Notes under the pieces: generated by a model | Database searches by the model: none | The model's input: the letters and a program-made list of their open reading frames with translations, nothing else | Told to the model about the DNA's origin: nothing | Made by a program: the position numbers and the translations under genes | DNA from: Candidatus Thiodiazotropha sp. (ex Monitilora ramsayi) | GTDB taxonomy: Bacteria > Pseudomonadota > Gammaproteobacteria > Chromatiales > Chromatiaceae | Direction of reading: 5' to 3' | Assembly (NCBI GenBank): GCA_025655575.1 | Contig: JAHXIP010000013.1 | Span: 1-64,000, forward strand | DNA: 64,000 nucleotides | In this document: positions 50,860 through 60,607 of the stretch, one piece after another | How positions within the stretch are numbered: the stretch's first letter is position 1 | Layout of the letters: each line of letters starts with the position of its first letter

Positions 50860-53800
50860 GATGTAGTTGTGATGCCTTTGGAAGATCGATGATGACCTTA
50901 GTGCCAAAGCCCGATTTTGAATCGATGCTAATGGCGCCTTTATGATCGGAAACGATTTTATAAGCCATGGCTAGACCGAGCCCCGTGCCTTCACCCGGTG
51001 CTTTGGTGGTGAAGAAGGGTTCGAAAATGTAGCCCTGGTTCTCATCAGAAATACCCTCTCCCTGATCGATAACTTCAATACGCATGCAGTCGGCGATCTC
51101 ACAGGCGCTCAATTCAACGGCACTGCCGGGAGAGGATGCGTCACAGGCATTGGTCAGGATATTCACCAGTACTTGAGAGAGACCCTGGCGGTCACCCTCA
51201 AGCGTCAGCTCTTTGGGGCAGAGATTCTCGCAACTGACCTGTCGGCCGTGATGGGTTAGTTTCACCAGTCGAATTGCCTCGTCAGCCACCTCCTTGAGAG
51301 AGAATCGGCGTATGTCGGTGCCGATGCCGCCACTGCGGCTGAAGTTCATCAGCGTCTTGACGATGGCAGTAATGCGTTGGGTCTGAGTCAGTATCTCCTC
51401 GATACTCTCTTTGACCAGTGTCGGTTCCTCTTCATGCCGCAAATTTTGTGCAAGAGATGCGATGCCAGTAACGGGATTGCCAATCTCATGAGCGACACCG
51501 GCTGCCAGGCGGCCAATGGACGCGAGGCGTTCACTGTGGGCCAGCTCAGCCTCGAGGGTTTCAAGATTGGTCAGATCCTCCATCAGCATGACCTGGCTGG
51601 TGCGAGCTTCCTCGACCGGATGGTCGACAGGCATAGGACCAGGAATAGCGGCCTTGTGCAGGTTGAACCATCGTGTGCTGTTTTCGTGGGACATCTCCAG
51701 ATGGTAGATGTGCTCATCCGTGGCTGAGGCAAAGCCGGCTAGCAGGTGACCCCAGGGCTCAGGAAGACGGTGTAGCGGTACACCGACCGCATCGCGAGCA
51801 CGCAGGCCGGTCATGACTTCCATCGCCAGGTTCCAGATGGTGACCGTGCGTAATTTATCGATCGTACAAACCCCCAGGGGGAGGTCCAGCAATACCTGTC
51901 GGTGGTAACGACGCAGATTATCCAGATCCCCACTGAGACCCCGAAGACGGGAACGGGAGTGCTCCAACTGGTCTTCAATAAAGCGCATGGAATCAGCGAG
52001 AGCGGTCTGAGTATGGATATCCAGTTGCAGCCGTCGATTGATTATCATGTGAGCGAGCTGAGGACCCAGCAGTCCCGAGAGGTTACGTTCGATACGTTCG
52101 CGTAATCGGCGCAGCTGCGACGGCCGGGTCTCGTTGGCTGACAGACTTAAATCGCTGAGTGCCTGTTTCACTTCCCGCTCGGCGGCTTCTCCGCCTAACA
52201 TTTGTGCCAATTGCTTAGTGAACTGGGCTGAAGAGCCGGCGTTGACCATGCCGCCGAGGGGGATCATGGATTCACTACAACAGGCGCTGGCTGCCTCTTG
52301 TTCGCCGCGGCTCTGTTTTCCTACCAGGGAACCGAAAACAAACAGCAAAGTGTTAGCAGTGAGTGACCAGAAGGTGGCGAACTCCCACTGGTCCATGCCG
52401 GATGCAAGACGCAGGGCGGGTATATCGAATTCGGTGCGGATAAAGCCTGAACTCTCCAGCAATGGCAGCAGTAATGTGGCGGACCATATAGCGATGCCTG
52501 CCAACAACCCAAGTATCAGACCCAGACGATTGGCACGCCGCCAGTAGAGTAAACCGACGATACCCGGTAGGAACTGGACAACCGCCACAAATGAGATCAG
52601 GCCCAGCTGTACCAGTCCCTGATGTTTTTCGAGCAATACATAGAAGCCGTAACCGGCCATGATGATCAGGGCGATCAGGAGCCGCCGACCAAGCAGAAGC
52701 CAGCGATAGAGGTTGACCTGCGGGTCGGGGAAATTGGTGGGGAGAAGAATGTGGTTCAGCGTCATCGAGGAGAGCGCCAACGTGGTGATGATCATCATCG
52801 CACTGGCAGAAGAGACACCACCGATAAAGGCCAGTATCGGGAGCCAGGAAGGGCCGACCTCCAGGCTCAGGCCAAGAACAAAGTAGTCAGGATGGACTTT
52901 CAGTTGTAACGACTCGCCTGCCCAGAGAATCAGCGGAATCGGTAGGTTGATCAGGAGCAGGAATAGAGGAAACGCCCAGCTGGCGGTACGCAGGGCCTTG
53001 GGCTCAAAATTCTCTGTGAAGAGCATATGAAATTGTCGCGGCAGCAGGAAGGCGGCAGCGAAAGCAAGCAGTAGCAAGGTGGCCCAGGGGCCCTCCCTGA
53101 CCGGCTGATAGAGTCGTTCAATTGCTTCCGGGTGTGCACGTAGCCATTGATCAAGGCCATCCAGTCCGCCGAAAACGCCTACCAGTGCAGTGATGCCAAT
53201 GATGAGTAGTGCCAGCAATTTGACCAGCGATTCGAACGCGATTGCAGCAACCAGGCCCCGATGTTTTTCGCGACTGGTACTGTGTCTGGCGCCAAACAGT
53301 ATGGCGAAGACCACCAGTGTGCTGCAAAAGATGAGTGCCAGACTGCGCGGTGCGACCGATTGACTGACGACAGTCATGGAGTCGGTCACCGCACGGATCT
53401 GCAGTGCGATGTAGGGCAGGGTGCCCAACAGCATGAAGAGGGTGACCAGAATGCCGGCCAGCTGGCTCCGGTAACGGAAAGCGAAGAGATCCGCTAGTGA
53501 GGTGAGTTGATACTCCTGAGTCAATCTGAGTATCGGTTGCAGCAATAGGGGGGAAAGGGCAAATGCCAGCGTGACGCCCAAGTAAATAGTGAGGAAGAGA
53601 TAGCCCTGTGTTTGGGCGAAGCCTACACTGCCATAATAGGTCCAGGAAGTCGCATAGACACCCAGAGAGAAGACATAGACCATGGGATGGCGGATGAGCT
53701 TCTCGGACAACTTCCCGCTGTCGGCGGCATAGGCAATCAGAAACAGCAGCACGAGATAACTAAAACCGGCGCCGAAGAGTAGTCCTAAATCATAGGTCAT
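50837..53800 (-). CDS. CbrA-like sensor histidine kinase with sodium:solute symporter-like N-terminus
   Basis: A 987-residue inner-membrane protein. Residues about 1-480 form 12-13 helices of the SSS transporter fold (SWTYYGSVGFAQTQGYLFLTIYLG, LTSLADLFAFRYRSQLAGILVTLF). Next come a STAC-like linker, a PAS domain (about 630-740) and a kinase core: H-box RLASIGRLAAGVAHEIGNPVTG with the phosphorylated His near 770, N-box VLVNILTNACDAS, G-boxes DQGEGI and GTGLGLAMAYKIV. In Pseudomonas CbrA controls carbon catabolite balance and its transporter part can carry histidine; in Vibrio CrbS senses or follows acetate status. Next to an acetate cluster, acetate or C2 sensing is likely. Confidence 0.93.
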   Translation of the reverse strand: MTYDLGLLFGAGFSYLVLLFLIAYAADSGKLSEKLIRHPMVYVFSLGVYATSWTYYGSVGFAQTQGYLFLTIYLGVTLAFALSPLLLQPILRLTQEYQLTSLADLFAFRYRSQLAGILVTLFMLLGTLPYIALQIRAVTDSMTVVSQSVAPRSLALIFCSTLVVFAILFGARHSTSREKHRGLVAAIAFESLVKLLALLIIGITALVGVFGGLDGLDQWLRAHPEAIERLYQPVREGPWATLLLLAFAAAFLLPRQFHMLFTENFEPKALRTASWAFPLFLLLINLPIPLILWAGESLQLKVHPDYFVLGLSLEVGPSWLPILAFIGGVSSASAMMIITTLALSSMTLNHILLPTNFPDPQVNLYRWLLLGRRLLIALIIMAGYGFYVLLEKHQGLVQLGLISFVAVVQFLPGIVGLLYWRRANRLGLILGLLAGIAIWSATLLLPLLESSGFIRTEFDIPALRLASGMDQWEFATFWSLTANTLLFVFGSLVGKQSRGEQEAASACCSESMIPLGGMVNAGSSAQFTKQLAQMLGGEAAEREVKQALSDLSLSANETRPSQLRRLRERIERNLSGLLGPQLAHMIINRRLQLDIHTQTALADSMRFIEDQLEHSRSRLRGLSGDLDNLRRYHRQVLLDLPLGVCTIDKLRTVTIWNLAMEVMTGLRARDAVGVPLHRLPEPWGHLLAGFASATDEHIYHLEMSHENSTRWFNLHKAAIPGPMPVDHPVEEARTSQVMLMEDLTNLETLEAELAHSERLASIGRLAAGVAHEIGNPVTGIASLAQNLRHEEEPTLVKESIEEILTQTQRITAIVKTLMNFSRSGGIGTDIRRFSLKEVADEAIRLVKLTHHGRQVSCENLCPKELTLEGDRQGLSQVLVNILTNACDASSPGSAVELSACEIADCMRIEVIDQGEGISDENQGYIFEPFFTTKAPGEGTGLGLAMAYKIVSDHKGAISIDSKSGFGTKVIIDLPKASQLHHEPNINY

Positions 53801-53984
53801 GATGACGGCGATGTATCATAGCGATAAAAACGATGATCGCCAGCCAAAGCAGATAGGGGACGTACCAGGGGCTGTCGAATGAAGTCCACCAGATCATGAC
53901 CGGTGCGGACAGCAGGAGAATAATCAGCAGACCGAGTGCCAGAGTTCTATCGAGTTGACGTTCGGGAGGCGGGGTTTCTCGCAT
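53790..53984 (-). CDS. CbrX-like small membrane protein preceding the kinase
   Basis: A 64-residue protein with two hydrophobic segments (about residues 14-32 and 41-57) after a charged N-terminus RETPPPERQLDR and a His-rich end HRRHHDL. Its stop codon overlaps the start of the kinase gene by eleven bases. In Pseudomonas a small hydrophobic protein, CbrX, is coupled to cbrA in the same way. The match is by size, position and coupling rather than by recognised sequence identity. Confidence 0.7.
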   Translation of the reverse strand: MRETPPPERQLDRTLALGLLIILLLSAPVMIWWTSFDSPWYVPYLLWLAIIVFIAMIHRRHHDL

Positions 53985-54184
53985 CTCTAGAGCCTAGCAG
54001 TTGTTACCGAATGTAACAACTTCAATCGGCTCGATTGACCCTATTCATGCCTTATGGTGTACGGGGCCGGCAATCCGGCTTCAAAGGTCAGACGAATGAG
54101 TTGCACGAACCTGCGATGGTGTCACCAGGTCCGAACCTCTTGCGGCTGTTCATAAGAAGGTCTGGTCTATCTCTTACCGGTGAG

Positions 54185-55147
54185 TTACTTCTTACCGTGT
54201 ATGCCTTCAATTATCTCATGTAGTTTCGCAGCCAGTTCGGTGGGCTCGAATTTGGGTACATAGGCATCTGCACCGACGCCCTTGCCCAGAGCCATATTGG
54301 CATCTGCGGATAGAGAGGAGTGCATGACGATGGGAATGTCACTAAACCGGGGGTCTTCCTTGATTTTCTTGGTCAGCACATACCCATCCATCTCCGGCAT
54401 CTCCACATCTGTCAGAATGATCTGTACGAAATCACTCGTCTTGTGATCTGTGGCCTCTGCCCGTTCGGCAATCTCTCTCAGTTTATCCCAGGCTTCGGAG
54501 CCATTCTTTGTACCGATAAACTTAATTCCCATGTGGTTCATGGCGCGGATGATCTGATCCCTCGCCACAGCAGAGTCATCGGCGAACAGCAGGGTGATGT
54601 CACTATCGCCAACATCCTGAATACCTTCGAATATATCAGAGTTTTGCCCAAAGCCGGATGTCTGACTGAGTACCATCTCCACATCCATGATCATGACCAG
54701 GCGCTTATCTTTCAATTCGGTAACAGCAGTGACCAGGCCGCCATGCTGTTGCGCCATCATTGAGGGTGGTACCTTCACGTCCTCCCATGCCAGGCGCTCG
54801 ATGGTATCGACAGAGTGCACGAGAAATCCCTGCACATTTTTGTTGTACTCGGTGACGATGAGAATTTCAGGCTTGTCTTCCGACTGGATGTTGCAGAAAT
54901 CAGGCAGATTGATGACCGGAATCATATTGCCACGCAGACTGACCATGCCTTCGACCGAGGATGGCATATCCGGTGCATGGGTGATCTCAGGTACCAGCAT
55001 GACTTCCCTGACCTTGAAGACATTGACGCCATAGGTCTCCTCTCGTCCTGTATTAATATCCTTACCCAGGCTAAAGAGCAGGACTTCCAGGCGGTTGGTG
55101 CCAGCCAAGCGGGTTCGATCATCGACGGATTTAATAAAGTTTGCCAT
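54185..55147 (-). CDS. cheV: CheV chemotaxis coupling/response regulator protein
   Basis: A 320-residue protein combining a CheW-like scaffold (residues about 15-160: YGVNVFKVREVM, SSVEGMVSLRGNMIPVINLP) and a receiver domain (about 185-315) with Asp in ILTDVEMPEMDG (near residue 242) and Lys in YVPKFEP. CheV couples chemoreceptors to CheA and can be phosphorylated by it. It is transcribed singly. Other chemotaxis genes are not in the window; MotY, 3 kb away, is the only other motility gene. Confidence 0.94.
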   Translation of the reverse strand: MANFIKSVDDRTRLAGTNRLEVLLFSLGKDINTGREETYGVNVFKVREVMLVPEITHAPDMPSSVEGMVSLRGNMIPVINLPDFCNIQSEDKPEILIVTEYNKNVQGFLVHSVDTIERLAWEDVKVPPSMMAQQHGGLVTAVTELKDKRLVMIMDVEMVLSQTSGFGQNSDIFEGIQDVGDSDITLLFADDSAVARDQIIRAMNHMGIKFIGTKNGSEAWDKLREIAERAEATDHKTSDFVQIILTDVEMPEMDGYVLTKKIKEDPRFSDIPIVMHSSLSADANMALGKGVGADAYVPKFEPTELAAKLHEIIEGIHGKK

Positions 55148-55356
55148 TTACATTACACCCAGACGTGGAACAAACGGCGGGAGGGGAGAAGTATCAATGC
55201 TTCCAGCCTGCCGCGACTATCACGAAATGTAGCGGTCATTCGGTTGAAAGCTTTAGTGATTTTCCGCTGTCGAGCGTGGATAAATCATTGAACACTGGAA
55301 AAAGAACAGCTTTTGCACGAAGATCAGTGGCTGGTACTGAATGAGGAGAAAAAGGC

Positions 55357-55740
55357 GTGAATCCGGAGAAGGTGCTTTTTGGTTTTTTTATCGTTCTGGC
55401 CCTGACACTCAACTTCGGCTTCTTCGTCGGAGAGCTGGATAATCCGGACCATCACCATGTTTACGAGCTGTTTGCCGTGATCGTGGTCAATCTGGTGGCT
55501 ACGGTGCTCAAGTTTGGTGACCGCACACAGATGGGGGCGGTCCTGTTGGCAACCAGTTTGGTGGCAATGTTGCAACTGTTTGCTGCCGCTTTGGTCTGGA
55601 CTGTTGTCGAGCACGTTACAGGCTCCGGTCTGACACCTGTCGCAACCGCCAGTATCGTATCCCTCTCGGGTGGCGCCATGCTGGCCAATGTGATCTCCGT
55701 GATCCTGCTGATTATCGAAACTGTGATGCTGCGTAGATAG
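55357..55740 (+). CDS. DUF6394 family integral membrane protein
   Basis: A 127-residue membrane protein with four likely helices (residues about 6-25, 38-58, 65-85 and 95-122) and a conserved DNPDHHHVYELF loop. It starts at a GTG preceded by AGGAGAAAAA. It lies 18 bases before the potassium-channel gene, in the arrangement commonly seen for these two, so it is probably an accessory of the channel. No function is established. Confidence 0.8.
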   Translation: MNPEKVLFGFFIVLALTLNFGFFVGELDNPDHHHVYELFAVIVVNLVATVLKFGDRTQMGAVLLATSLVAMLQLFAAALVWTVVEHVTGSGLTPVATASIVSLSGGAMLANVISVILLIIETVMLRR

Positions 55741-55758
55741 AACGGCAAGGTCCCCTTC

Positions 55759-57462
55759 ATGGACAATATCGTCTTCCTCATATTCAGGCGCATGCGGGCG
55801 CCTTTGTTGACGCTGATCCTGACCTATTCCATTGCGATTCTCGGCCTGGTGCTGATTCCCGGTCAGGATGCGGATGGTAACGTTTGGCACATGGATTTTT
55901 TCCATGCCTTCTACTTTGTCAGCTTCATGGCCAGCACTATCGGATTTGGCGAAATCCCTTTTGCGTTTACCGCAGGCCAGCGATTATGGGTCAGCTTTTC
56001 AATTTTCTTTACCGTTGTGGTCTGGCTCTATTCCATCGGCACGGTACTGGCCCTGCTGAAGGATGAGACCTTTCAACGCGCCCTGACCGAACGACGCTTC
56101 ACGCGCCAGATCAAACGCATGCGCGAGGGCTTCTATCTGATATGCGGCTACGGCCAGACGGGTGAGGCATTGGTCAAATCACTGACCGAGCGTAATCAGC
56201 ACGCGGTGGTGATCGATATCCTCGAGGATCGGGTCAATCTGCTCAAACTGGAGAATCTGCGGGAATATGTACCCGGTCTCTGTGGGGATGCACGCTTGCC
56301 GGCCCATCTGCTGGAGGCAGGTCTGAATCATCCGCTCTGCCATGGTGTTGTCGCACTGACCAATTCCAACGAGGCGAATCTGAAAGTCGCCATTACATCG
56401 AAGCTGCTGCATCCCGAGATAGAGGTCATTTGCCGAGCCGATTCACACGATATTGAGGCCAATATGGCCTCATTCGGCACCGATTACATCATCGATCCCT
56501 TTGATGCATTTGCCCTTCACTTGGCAACAGCAATCCAGGCACCCTGCCTCAGCCTGCTGCAGGATTGGCTTTCCATGGGGCATGGCGATCTATTGAAGGA
56601 GCCGGTCTATCCACCCCATCAGGGACTCTGGATTATCTGTGGTTATGGACGTTTCGGCAAAGCTATCTACGACAAGTTGATCCGGGAAGGGTTGGAAGTG
56701 GTGGTGGTCGAAGCGAATCCCGATACCACCGGTATTCCCTCTACTGCCTTTGTGATGGGGCGTGGTACCGAAGCGGAGACGCTGACTGAGGCAAGCATCG
56801 AAAGGGCAGTTGGGTTGGTTGCCGGTACCGACAATGATGCCAACAATCTTTCTATCATCATGACTGCCAGAGAGCTCAATCCCGATCTTTTCGTGATTCT
56901 CAGGCAGAATCGAAAGGACAACGACCCGGTGATCAAGGCGGTGGGCGCCGATATGGTCATGCTCCCCAGTGAGATTATCGCTAACCAGATTCGTGTCTTG
57001 CTGGGTGCTCCGATGCAACATCAGTTTGTGAAACTGGTACTGCATCAGGAGGACGAGTGGGCCTGCGAGCTGCTCAGCCGAATCTCAGCCCTGGTGACAA
57101 GCCATGCACCGGAGGTGTGGGAGGTGGCCTTCACTGAAGAGGATTCCCATGCCGTTTGTGCCCATGTCAGACGTGGTGAGCAGCTTACGTTGAGCCAATT
57201 GATGGTCGATCCCAGGAACAGGGAAACCAAGCTGCCCTGTATCCCACTCATGATGCTGAGGCATAATGAGCGGACTCTTCTTCCTGATCCAGAGCTAAGT
57301 GTTCAAAAAGATGATCATTTTCTCTTCTGTGGTTCGCACTATGGTAAAGGTCGCATGGAATGGACACTTCAGAATGAGAACGCTTTGAGCTATATACTAA
57401 CCGGAGAGGCCAGGCCGGAGGGTTGGATCTGGCGCCGACTTATCAAAAAGGGGGCGACATGA
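55759..57462 (+). CDS. Two-helix potassium channel with two RCK/TrkA-N domains
   Basis: A 567-residue protein. N-terminal helix (about 13-35), pore loop with selectivity filter STIGFGE (near residue 72-78, a TxGFG-type potassium filter) and second helix (about 85-105) make a minimal channel. Two Rossmann TrkA-N domains follow: GFYLICGYGQTGEALVKSL (near 130) and LWIICGYGRFGKAIYDKL (near 290), then a TrkA-C-like end. These cytoplasmic domains gate the channel with ions or nucleotides. The stop codon overlaps the ATG of the hemerythrin gene. Potassium flux is expected; direction and ligand are unknown. Confidence 0.9.
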   Translation: MDNIVFLIFRRMRAPLLTLILTYSIAILGLVLIPGQDADGNVWHMDFFHAFYFVSFMASTIGFGEIPFAFTAGQRLWVSFSIFFTVVVWLYSIGTVLALLKDETFQRALTERRFTRQIKRMREGFYLICGYGQTGEALVKSLTERNQHAVVIDILEDRVNLLKLENLREYVPGLCGDARLPAHLLEAGLNHPLCHGVVALTNSNEANLKVAITSKLLHPEIEVICRADSHDIEANMASFGTDYIIDPFDAFALHLATAIQAPCLSLLQDWLSMGHGDLLKEPVYPPHQGLWIICGYGRFGKAIYDKLIREGLEVVVVEANPDTTGIPSTAFVMGRGTEAETLTEASIERAVGLVAGTDNDANNLSIIMTARELNPDLFVILRQNRKDNDPVIKAVGADMVMLPSEIIANQIRVLLGAPMQHQFVKLVLHQEDEWACELLSRISALVTSHAPEVWEVAFTEEDSHAVCAHVRRGEQLTLSQLMVDPRNRETKLPCIPLMMLRHNERTLLPDPELSVQKDDHFLFCGSHYGKGRMEWTLQNENALSYILTGEARPEGWIWRRLIKKGAT

Positions 57463-58016
57463 GCCAACTGTTGGAGAAACTCCACAAAGACCATATAAAC
57501 CTTGCTAGGCTGCTCGATCTGTTGAGTGCGCAACTGGATGCACTGTTTGCCGGGCACGAATCGGATTTCGATCTGAAAATTGAGTTGCTCGACTACATTG
57601 AGCACTATGCGGAGCAGCACCACCATCCGACCGAAGATAAAATCAATGCGGCCGCATTCCGCAAGACTTCGATGCAGGAACACGCAGCGCTATATGAACG
57701 TGTGAGCCGGGAACATGAGGCGCTGTTGGGGATGGCCCATCGCTTTCGGGAGACATTGGAAGGGATCATGCAGGGTGAAGTATTGCGCCGGGAAGAGGTC
57801 GAAACCCGAGGCCGGGAATTCATTGCGCTACAGAGGCAGCATATCGACCTGGAGGAGCAGGAGCTCTTTCCGCTAATTGACCAGGCGTTGAGTGAAAAAG
57901 ACTGGGAAAAATTGGAGTCACAAATCCCACACATGGATGACCCGGTATTTCACCGCCAAGACTATAATCGTTTCCGCAGTCTTATCGATTATCTGGAATT
58001 ACACGAATCGGAATGA
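57459..58016 (+). CDS. Hemerythrin-domain protein
   Basis: A 185-residue four-helix-bundle protein with the HHE-type iron ligands: LHKDH near residue 9, EHYAEQHHHPTED near residue 50-58 (HxxxE/HHxxE type), QEHAALYERV and HIDLEEQELFPLID near residue 130. It may bind a non-heme di-iron centre and sense or trap oxygen or NO. The ATG at 57459 overlaps the channel stop (ATGA), so the two are coupled. The pairing suggests redox or oxygen input to potassium flux, which is inference. Confidence 0.88.
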   Translation: MSQLLEKLHKDHINLARLLDLLSAQLDALFAGHESDFDLKIELLDYIEHYAEQHHHPTEDKINAAAFRKTSMQEHAALYERVSREHEALLGMAHRFRETLEGIMQGEVLRREEVETRGREFIALQRQHIDLEEQELFPLIDQALSEKDWEKLESQIPHMDDPVFHRQDYNRFRSLIDYLELHESE

Positions 58017-58341
58017 CACTGATAAAGCCTTTTCGTCACAATGATTAATCAGATCATGGGGCGTTGGTTTGCATCATTGTATGGCTGTATGCTTTTTTTC
58101 ATCACGGCTGTCCCTTTAGCGCTTCTCACTCGGGAGAAGGGATGCTTAGTTCCGGCTTTCATGCCTGACATGACCTCCATCAACGAGAAGCCCTATCGTA
58201 CTAATCGGCATGATGGTGCTGAATAGCGTTAACGGGACGGCACTGTTTTTCATCCGTAAATCATGAACAGGTAAAGGTTTAACGGAATCCTGTCGATAAG
58301 GGGATTATTCCCAGCGGAGAGATTCGAGGTGCCGGTCGGCC
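58017..58341. other. Gene-free stretch before motY
   Basis: About 325 bases. A 61-codon frame at 58041-58226 contains one hydrophobic stretch (SLYGCMLFFITAVPLALL) but lacks a clear ribosome site and a family; I do not call it. No repeat or RNA gene was seen. The motY promoter should be here. Confidence 0.45.
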
Positions 58342-59247
58342 ATGTCTTCAGTCAATCGTATTAGTACACGACTATCTCTACGTGAGTTTGTTATTGTGCT
58401 GGGCTGTCTGCTCTTATCAACACAAAGTTTTGCGCTAGAAGCCCTGGAAGCGGAAATCTACATGGCGCAGGTTCACGAGTCAGAGTGGACATTCAAAGGA
58501 TCACGTGCATTGTGTGAACTGGAGCATGAAATTCCCCAGTTTGGTCATGCCAGATTCCTGCGCATTGCCGGCGAGAGTCTCGAGTTTCGTATCGATAGTT
58601 TTCAACCTGTGCCTGAACGGGTCGAAGGTATGCTACGGGAGGTCTCGCCCGAATGGGAGCATAGTGAACCCGACTCTTTGCAACAGATGGTCGTTATTGA
58701 AACGGGTTTGCGTCCTGTCTCGCTAGACAGGCGACCGGCAGGTTGGCTGCTCTCATCCTTGGCCAAGGGACAGGTTGGCAGTTTTGATCTGCTCGACTGG
58801 AATGACAGCCGTAAGCAGGTCCACATTCGTCTATCTCCAGTGAAGTTTCAGAGACCTTACCGTGCATTCAAACAGTGTCTCAAGCAGCTATCTGGAAAGG
58901 GATTCGAAGCGTTTCAACAGACGACGGTACATTTTGCCCTGGATGTCGATGAGCTGGACGGCGAAGCACAGGAGATACTGGCAGGATTGGCAGACTATAT
59001 CGAAGCTGACGACCAGGTTTCATCGGTGCATATTGCCGGCCATGCCGATGATCAAGGAGAGCCTCGCTACAACCTACGTCTATCAGCGAGACGTGCGAAG
59101 CGTGTGCATGATTATTTATCTGCGAAAGGTATCGCTGCTACTCGTCTCTCCATGCGGCATTTTGGGGAATCCAGGCCAAAGATCCGTAAACGAACTGAAA
59201 CTGCAAGAGCCGCAAACCGGCGCGCTGAGATCAAACTGGTCAGATAA
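58342..59247 (+). CDS. motY: MotY-like OmpA-family flagellar motor protein
   Basis: A 301-residue periplasmic protein. Signal peptide (residues about 1-32), MotY N-terminal domain with ESEWTFKGSRALCELEHEIPQFGHARFLR and WLLSSLAKGQVGSFDLLDW, and an OmpA-like peptidoglycan-binding domain at the C-terminus (VHFALDVDELDGEAQEILAGLADYI, SSVHIAGHADDQGEPRYNLRLSARRAKRVHDYL, GESRPKIR.. ANRRAEIKLV). MotY forms the T-ring around the sodium-driven motor with PomAB/MotX or a similar proton motor. No motor genes are nearby; scattered motY genes are usual in gammaproteobacteria. Confidence 0.9.
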   Translation: MSSVNRISTRLSLREFVIVLGCLLLSTQSFALEALEAEIYMAQVHESEWTFKGSRALCELEHEIPQFGHARFLRIAGESLEFRIDSFQPVPERVEGMLREVSPEWEHSEPDSLQQMVVIETGLRPVSLDRRPAGWLLSSLAKGQVGSFDLLDWNDSRKQVHIRLSPVKFQRPYRAFKQCLKQLSGKGFEAFQQTTVHFALDVDELDGEAQEILAGLADYIEADDQVSSVHIAGHADDQGEPRYNLRLSARRAKRVHDYLSAKGIAATRLSMRHFGESRPKIRKRTETARAANRRAEIKLVR

Positions 59248-59337
59248 AAAAGTGCATGTGATTTGAAATGCTGTCGGGCCTCCTTTGTCGGCCCAACCTA
59301 CGATCTGTGAAGTATCGAGTCTCTGGGCGCTAACCAA

Positions 59338-60501
59338 TCAATCGGTAAATACTTGCTTAATCGATGCCACGACACGTCCGGCAGTTTGACCGTCCCACAG
59401 ATCGGGCACACTGCCCTTGCCAATCTTTCCTGCGACGACGGCATCGATTTTTGACTCGATGTCGTCCAGCGTGCAGAGCTGGTTGGTCCCTTGTGTGATA
59501 GTGATCGGTCGTTCCGTATTGGGGCGCAGTGTGAGGCAGGGAATGCCCAAATAAGTGGTCTCTTCCTGAAGCCCGCCGGAATCGGTTACCGCCATGCGGC
59601 AGTTGAAGATCAGATTCATAAAGCTGATGTAGTTCTGCGGTTCCAGAAGCTTTATCGCAGGTTTGTCGTCCAGCAACGCTAACAATCCCGTATTTTCGAG
59701 GTTTTTTCGTGTGCGGGGATGTACCGGAAAGATGATTGGCATCTGTTTCGACAGTTTGATGATCATGTTGCAAAGTGCCTTGAGCGACACCGGATCGTCC
59801 ACATTTGCCGGGCGATGCAGCGTGAGGACAGCATACTCGCCCCGGGAAACGCCGTGTTGTTCAAAGACCGGTGTCGCCTCAATGGTCTCACGCATCATTT
59901 CGAGTGAGTCGATCATGATATTTCCCACTCGCACGATCTTCTCCGGTGCTACGCCTTCATGTAGCAGATGCTCATCGCCATCAGGGGAGGGCGTCCAGAG
60001 CAGATCAGCCAGTACATCGGTGGCAAGACGGTTGACCTCTTCCGGCATGGTACGGTCGAAGGAGCGCAGCCCTGCCTCCAGATGGGCCACCACAGGTCTG
60101 TTGAGGCCAGTGGCCGAGTCGTTCTCCCCATGCTCATAGACGACCTTGGTGGCAGCCAGTGTGCAGGCGATGGTCGAGTTGACATCACCCACAACTACCA
60201 CCATGTCGGGGCGTTTCTCCATCACCACCTTCTCGTAGGCGATCATCACGCGTCCGGTCTGTTCCGCGTGGCTGCCGCTGCCAGCACCTAGGTGGATATG
60301 CGGTTCAGGCAGGCGCAGATCCTGAAAGAAGGCGTCGGACATGTTGAGATCGTAGTGTTGTCCGGTATGGACTATCACAGGATCCAAGTCAGATTCCCGG
60401 CTCAGGGCATGGTAGAGCGGGGCGATCTTCATAAAGTTGGGTCTTGCGGCAGCGATCAGGTGGATTGTCCGTTTCATGGTTTTTGGCTCGTTGTTAGTCA
60501 T
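59338..60501 (-). CDS. wecB: UDP-N-acetylglucosamine 2-epimerase (non-hydrolysing)
   Basis: A 387-residue GT-B fold enzyme that interconverts UDP-GlcNAc and UDP-ManNAc for surface polysaccharide synthesis. Visible are HLIAAARPNFMKIAPLYHAL, HTGQHYDLNMSDAFF, VVVGDVNSTIACTLAATK, VAHLEAGLRSFDRTMPEEVNR with catalytic acidic residues, and SGGLQEETTYLGIPCLTLRPNTERPIT near residue 305-335. Start is either ATG 60501 or ATG 60477; neither has a strong ribosome site. It is a single gene, with no other polysaccharide genes in view. Confidence 0.94.
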   Translation of the reverse strand: MTNNEPKTMKRTIHLIAAARPNFMKIAPLYHALSRESDLDPVIVHTGQHYDLNMSDAFFQDLRLPEPHIHLGAGSGSHAEQTGRVMIAYEKVVMEKRPDMVVVVGDVNSTIACTLAATKVVYEHGENDSATGLNRPVVAHLEAGLRSFDRTMPEEVNRLATDVLADLLWTPSPDGDEHLLHEGVAPEKIVRVGNIMIDSLEMMRETIEATPVFEQHGVSRGEYAVLTLHRPANVDDPVSLKALCNMIIKLSKQMPIIFPVHPRTRKNLENTGLLALLDDKPAIKLLEPQNYISFMNLIFNCRMAVTDSGGLQEETTYLGIPCLTLRPNTERPITITQGTNQLCTLDDIESKIDAVVAGKIGKGSVPDLWDGQTAGRVVASIKQVFTD

Positions 60502-60607
60502 GGTTGTGCATTGTTATTCGATGAGAACTTTTTCGACCGACGATCGCTATTCTGTAGCAGTTGGCACGATGATGCCAGCAACGGGAATAGATTGGATTCA
60601 AGGGAGA

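Noticed and set aside
58041..58226. 61-codon frame with one hydrophobic stretch
   Set aside because: No clear ribosome site or family; may be a small membrane peptide but evidence is too weak.
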